Below are positions 5,459-7,763 of a DNA stretch of 7,763 bases, in pieces. The notes under the pieces are model-generated. The model ran no database searches. It saw nothing but the letters and a program-made list of their open reading frames with translations, and was not told the DNA's origin. Origin of the DNA: Methanomicrobiales archaeon. GTDB lineage: Archaea; Halobacteriota; Methanomicrobia; Methanomicrobiales; JACTUA01. Position 1 is the stretch's first letter; the number at the start of each line of letters is the position of its first letter. A program made the translations under genes and the position numbers. The DNA lies in contig JAJRDC010000242.1 of assembly GCA_028678635.1 (NCBI GenBank), positions 1 through 7,763 on the forward strand, read 5' to 3'.

Positions 5459-6382
5459 TTACTGCTCCGGGGTCATGGAGGAGATCAGGACAATGAACAT
5501 GATGCTGCCGAAAGGCACGATCAGGTAGATGACGATGTAGAGAAGGAAAGGGTTGGATTCCCCGCTGATAATGGACATGATGGACTGAAGGATGATGAGA
5601 AAGAGTGTCCCTGCCACGAGCGCAGTCACGTAGGATTCGGCGATGAGCCCCAGGGTCTCCAGGAAGAGCTTCTGCGACTGCCGGTTCTCCAGGGTGTACT
5701 GCTGGGCCTTGTTCCGGAAGTACTCGGTCAGGTTGGACCCGGCAGAGATGCTGGCCACCGCCCCCTGCAAAAACTCCTTCATCCGCTCGCTGGGGGTGAT
5801 GGTGGAGACGACCCGGATGGCGTCGATGAGGTCCTTCCCAAAGACGCGGACCTCCCGGGTGATGGACCGCGCTTCCACCGAGCTTTCCCCGTAGATGGGG
5901 CTCTCCCCGAGGAGGCTGAAGACCTCTGCCGGGGTGATCCCGGCCGTGGACATGGCGGTGACGTAGTTGATGGCATAGGGGAGCGTGGCATCGATATTCC
6001 GCCGCCGTTCCCCGGCCCTGATGCTGGGCCATACCATGAAAATCAGGTAGATGATCCCGCCGAAGACGAGGAGGGCCAGGATGAAGGTGATCACGGTGCC
6101 TGCCACCAGCCGGTAATCCGACATGCCGTACAGGAACTCCGGAAGGGTTCCCTTGTACTCGATCATCTCGGGGATCCGGAGCAGGTAACTGAGGAGGCCC
6201 AGGACCGCCGCTCCCAGGAATCCTCCGAGAAGAGAGGTGACCCATGCCGTGGCCAGGTAGGCCTCGAACGGGGTGTTGATCCGGGCCCGGAGGAGGTTGT
6301 TGCGAAGCTCGAGAAACTCCTCCCTCCGTTTCTTGGCCCGCTCCCCCAGGAGCCTGAAGCAGAACCGGTGGTAACTGTTCAT
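5459..6382 (-). CDS. T2SSF-domain pilus platform protein (first, TadB/EpdJ-like)
   Basis: Likely partner of the next gene in the membrane platform of a type IV pilus-like machine. The 307-aa protein has a basic cytoplasmic N-terminus (1-40), two membrane segments at about 42-70 and 91-118, a cytoplasmic T2SSF region at about 125-240, and two C-terminal membrane segments at about 245-272 and 279-301. The F-domain shows family-like elements: RRNIDATLPYAINYVTAMST (127-146), then AGITPAEVF (147-155), and SAGSNLTEYFRNKA (213-226). Its ATG overlaps the ATPase stop codon by four bases (ATGA), a sign of translational coupling. Archaella normally use one larger J protein, so two single-domain F proteins fit Epd or Tad-like pili better. 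No pilin gene is in view, so what is assembled cannot be told. Confidence 0.85.
   Translation of the reverse strand: MNSYHRFCFRLLGERAKKRREEFLELRNNLLRARINTPFEAYLATAWVTSLLGGFLGAAVLGLLSYLLRIPEMIEYKGTLPEFLYGMSDYRLVAGTVITFILALLVFGGIIYLIFMVWPSIRAGERRRNIDATLPYAINYVTAMSTAGITPAEVFSLLGESPIYGESSVEARSITREVRVFGKDLIDAIRVVSTITPSERMKEFLQGAVASISAGSNLTEYFRNKAQQYTLENRQSQKLFLETLGLIAESYVTALVAGTLFLIILQSIMSIISGESNPFLLYIVIYLIVPFGSIMFIVLISSMTPEQ
5465..5468 (-). promoter_or_regulatory. Ribosome binding site inside the upstream gene
   Basis: On the minus strand GGAG lies 7 bases before the ATG at 5457. It sits within the last codons of the first T2SSF gene. It contrasts with the leaderless cbiP, nrdJ and sui1 starts and supports translation of an internal operon gene. 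Confidence 0.5.
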
Positions 6383-7763
6383 GAGGCCTCGCCCTTCGTA
6401 TACAGGTCCTTGCGGACGATCTCAATGACCGCCTCGGGGTCCCGGAAGTAGGAGATGAGCATCTTTGAGACATCCTTGTAGTGCCGGATCATCTTGAGCC
6501 GCATCCATTCCAGGAGCTCCTGCCGCCGTTTCAGTTCCTCCTTCATCCGGGACTCGCTCCAGCCCCGTTCCTCCATGATCTCCTCCAGGATGTAGGACTT
6601 CCCCGAGTACCGGATCTCGTCGGTGGAAGGCATCCACCGGAAGACCTCGTTCGTGATCAGCTCGTTGGTCCTCGGGTCAATATCCAGGATCTCGATGATC
6701 TGCTTGGAGCGCCGGATCCTCTGGCCCCCAATCCTGGCCTGGACCTGGACACAGACTAAATTCAGAGCCGAGAGCATGTTGCGGGGCACGTCCATGGGCG
6801 GGTTCTCGATACGGTGGACCACGCTCGCCACCGAGTCGGCATGCAGCGTGGAATAGGTGACGTGGCCGGTGGACATGGCCTGGAAGAGGGTGAGGGCCTC
6901 CTTGCCACGGACCTCGCCCACCACCAGGTACTCCGGCCGCTGCCGCAGCGCGGCCCGCAGGAGCTCGTACATGTCGATCTGACCTTTGCCTGCCGTGTCA
7001 AAGGATTCCCGGGTGACCGAGGCGATCCAGTTGGGGTGGGGGAGCTTCAGTTCCCGGGTATCCTCGAGAGAGACGATCTTGGCCATCGGGGGGATGAAGA
7101 GCGAGATGGCGTTCAAGGACGTGGTTTTCCCCGATGCAGTCCCGCCGGCAAAGATCGCCGACTTCCCGCTCTCCACGGCAAGCCAGAGATACGCGATGGA
7201 GAGCGGCGAGAAGGTGGACCACTCGATCAGGTCGGTGGGCGTGATGGGCTCCTCCCGGAACTTCCGGATGGTGAAGGTGGAGCCGTGGGCCGTCACCTCG
7301 TCCCCCAGGGTCATCTGGATACGGGAACCGTCCGGCATGGTGGCGTCCAGGATGGGCTCGGCAATGGAGATGTGCTTTCCTGCCCGCTGCGCCATCTTCG
7401 TGACAAAGGAATCCAGTTCCTCCTCGTTCCGGTACATGAGGTTGGTCTTTGTGTTCTCGTAGCTCGTATGGTACACGAAGATGGGGATGTTCTTGCCATC
7501 ACAGGAGATATCTTCGATGTACTTGTCGTGCATGATGGGGTCCACCAGGCCCTCACCCAGGAACTCCTTCTCGATGTTGTACAGTATCTTCTCCCGTCCA
7601 GCGGGCGAAAGGGCTATTCCGTAGTCCTGGAGGATGATATCAACGGCGCCCCGGATGGCCTTTTTGGCCGCTTCGTCGGTGAGGTCCTTGGTATTCACCT
7701 CCAGGGTCTCGAAGAGCCGCTGCTTGATCTCCACGAGGAGTTCCCTCTCTGCCGGGGAGAGCT
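6379..7763 (-). CDS. Type II/IV secretion system ATPase (FlaI/TadA/EpdL-like), 5' end missing
   Basis: A hexameric cytoplasmic motor ATPase of the VirB11/GspE family that would power assembly of a pilus-like filament. At least 460 codons are visible. Counting from the GTG codon at 7734, it has an N-terminal domain (about 20-160, ending in FTIRKF), Walker A GGTASGKTT (197-205), an Asp box LEDTRE (223-228), the Walker B region YLVVGEVRG (269-277) with its Glu, and a His box GHVTYSTLHAD (290-300). The C-terminal part has EILDIDPRTNELITN (348-362) and a long charged helical tail. The GTG at 7734 is unlikely to be the true start: the frame stays open to the window edge and reads LSPAERELLVEIKQ, typical protein sequence, so the gene continues outside. 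It overlaps the first T2SSF gene by four bases. Confidence 0.93.
   Translation of the reverse strand, partial: LSPAERELLVEIKQRLFETLEVNTKDLTDEAAKKAIRGAVDIILQDYGIALSPAGREKILYNIEKEFLGEGLVDPIMHDKYIEDISCDGKNIPIFVYHTSYENTKTNLMYRNEEELDSFVTKMAQRAGKHISIAEPILDATMPDGSRIQMTLGDEVTAHGSTFTIRKFREEPITPTDLIEWSTFSPLSIAYLWLAVESGKSAIFAGGTASGKTTSLNAISLFIPPMAKIVSLEDTRELKLPHPNWIASVTRESFDTAGKGQIDMYELLRAALRQRPEYLVVGEVRGKEALTLFQAMSTGHVTYSTLHADSVASVVHRIENPPMDVPRNMLSALNLVCVQVQARIGGQRIRRSKQIIEILDIDPRTNELITNEVFRWMPSTDEIRYSGKSYILEEIMEERGWSESRMKEELKRRQELLEWMRLKMIRHYKDVSKMLISYFRDPEAVIEIVRKDLYTKGEAS

Noticed and set aside
5417..6451. Plus-strand open frame (344 codons) opposite the first T2SSF gene
   Set aside because: It is antisense to a clear membrane protein gene and very rich in Asp, Gly, Pro and His, an artefact of GC-rich codons.

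Overview
The window looks like chromosomal DNA of a GC-rich methanogenic euryarchaeon, most likely of the Methanomicrobiales or a close relative. The archaeal signs are: a zinc-knuckle aIF1/SUI1 protein, a FlaI/TadA-type secretion ATPase with an archaeal-style Walker A (GGTASGKTT), TATA boxes at the spacing expected for leaderless archaeal transcripts, and oligo-T terminators. The order-level placement is inference from gene content and composition; no rRNA or other marker is present.

Layout. Positions 1-194 (+) hold the last 63 codons of a cysteine-containing protein that I do not recognise. A hairpin plus T-tract terminator follows. Positions 195-682 contain no convincing gene. They lie between two genes that converge on each other, and carry a GC-rich tandem repeat with a 91-92 bp period, each unit with a strong hairpin. 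Position 683-2164 (-) is cobyric acid synthase (cbiP/cobQ). Diverging from it, 2223-3866 (+) is the adenosylcobalamin-dependent class II ribonucleotide reductase (nrdJ). The 58 bp between their start codons contain one fully palindromic TATA box, TTTATAAA. It is spaced correctly for near-leaderless transcription of both genes. Position 3969-4274 (+) is aIF1/SUI1 with its own TATA box. The convergent gap 4275-4416 holds hairpins and T-tracts for both strands. Positions 4417-7763 (-) form a compact operon for a type IV pilus-like machine: a secretion ATPase (its 5' end lies beyond the window), then two T2SSF-domain membrane proteins, joined by a 4-bp overlap and a 1-bp gap.

How the genes relate. 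CbiP makes a late precursor of adenosylcobalamin, and NrdJ needs adenosylcobalamin to make deoxyribonucleotides. A cofactor-biosynthesis gene and a cofactor user therefore appear to fire from one shared symmetrical promoter, which is the most interesting regulatory feature here. The ATPase plus two separate F-type platform proteins resemble the Epd/Tad branch of archaeal filament machines rather than the archaellum, which normally uses a single larger ArlJ/FlaJ. No pilin, prepilin peptidase or assembly partner is inside the window. Apart from the unexplained tandem repeat block, I see no mobile element, CRISPR array, defence system or RNA gene.
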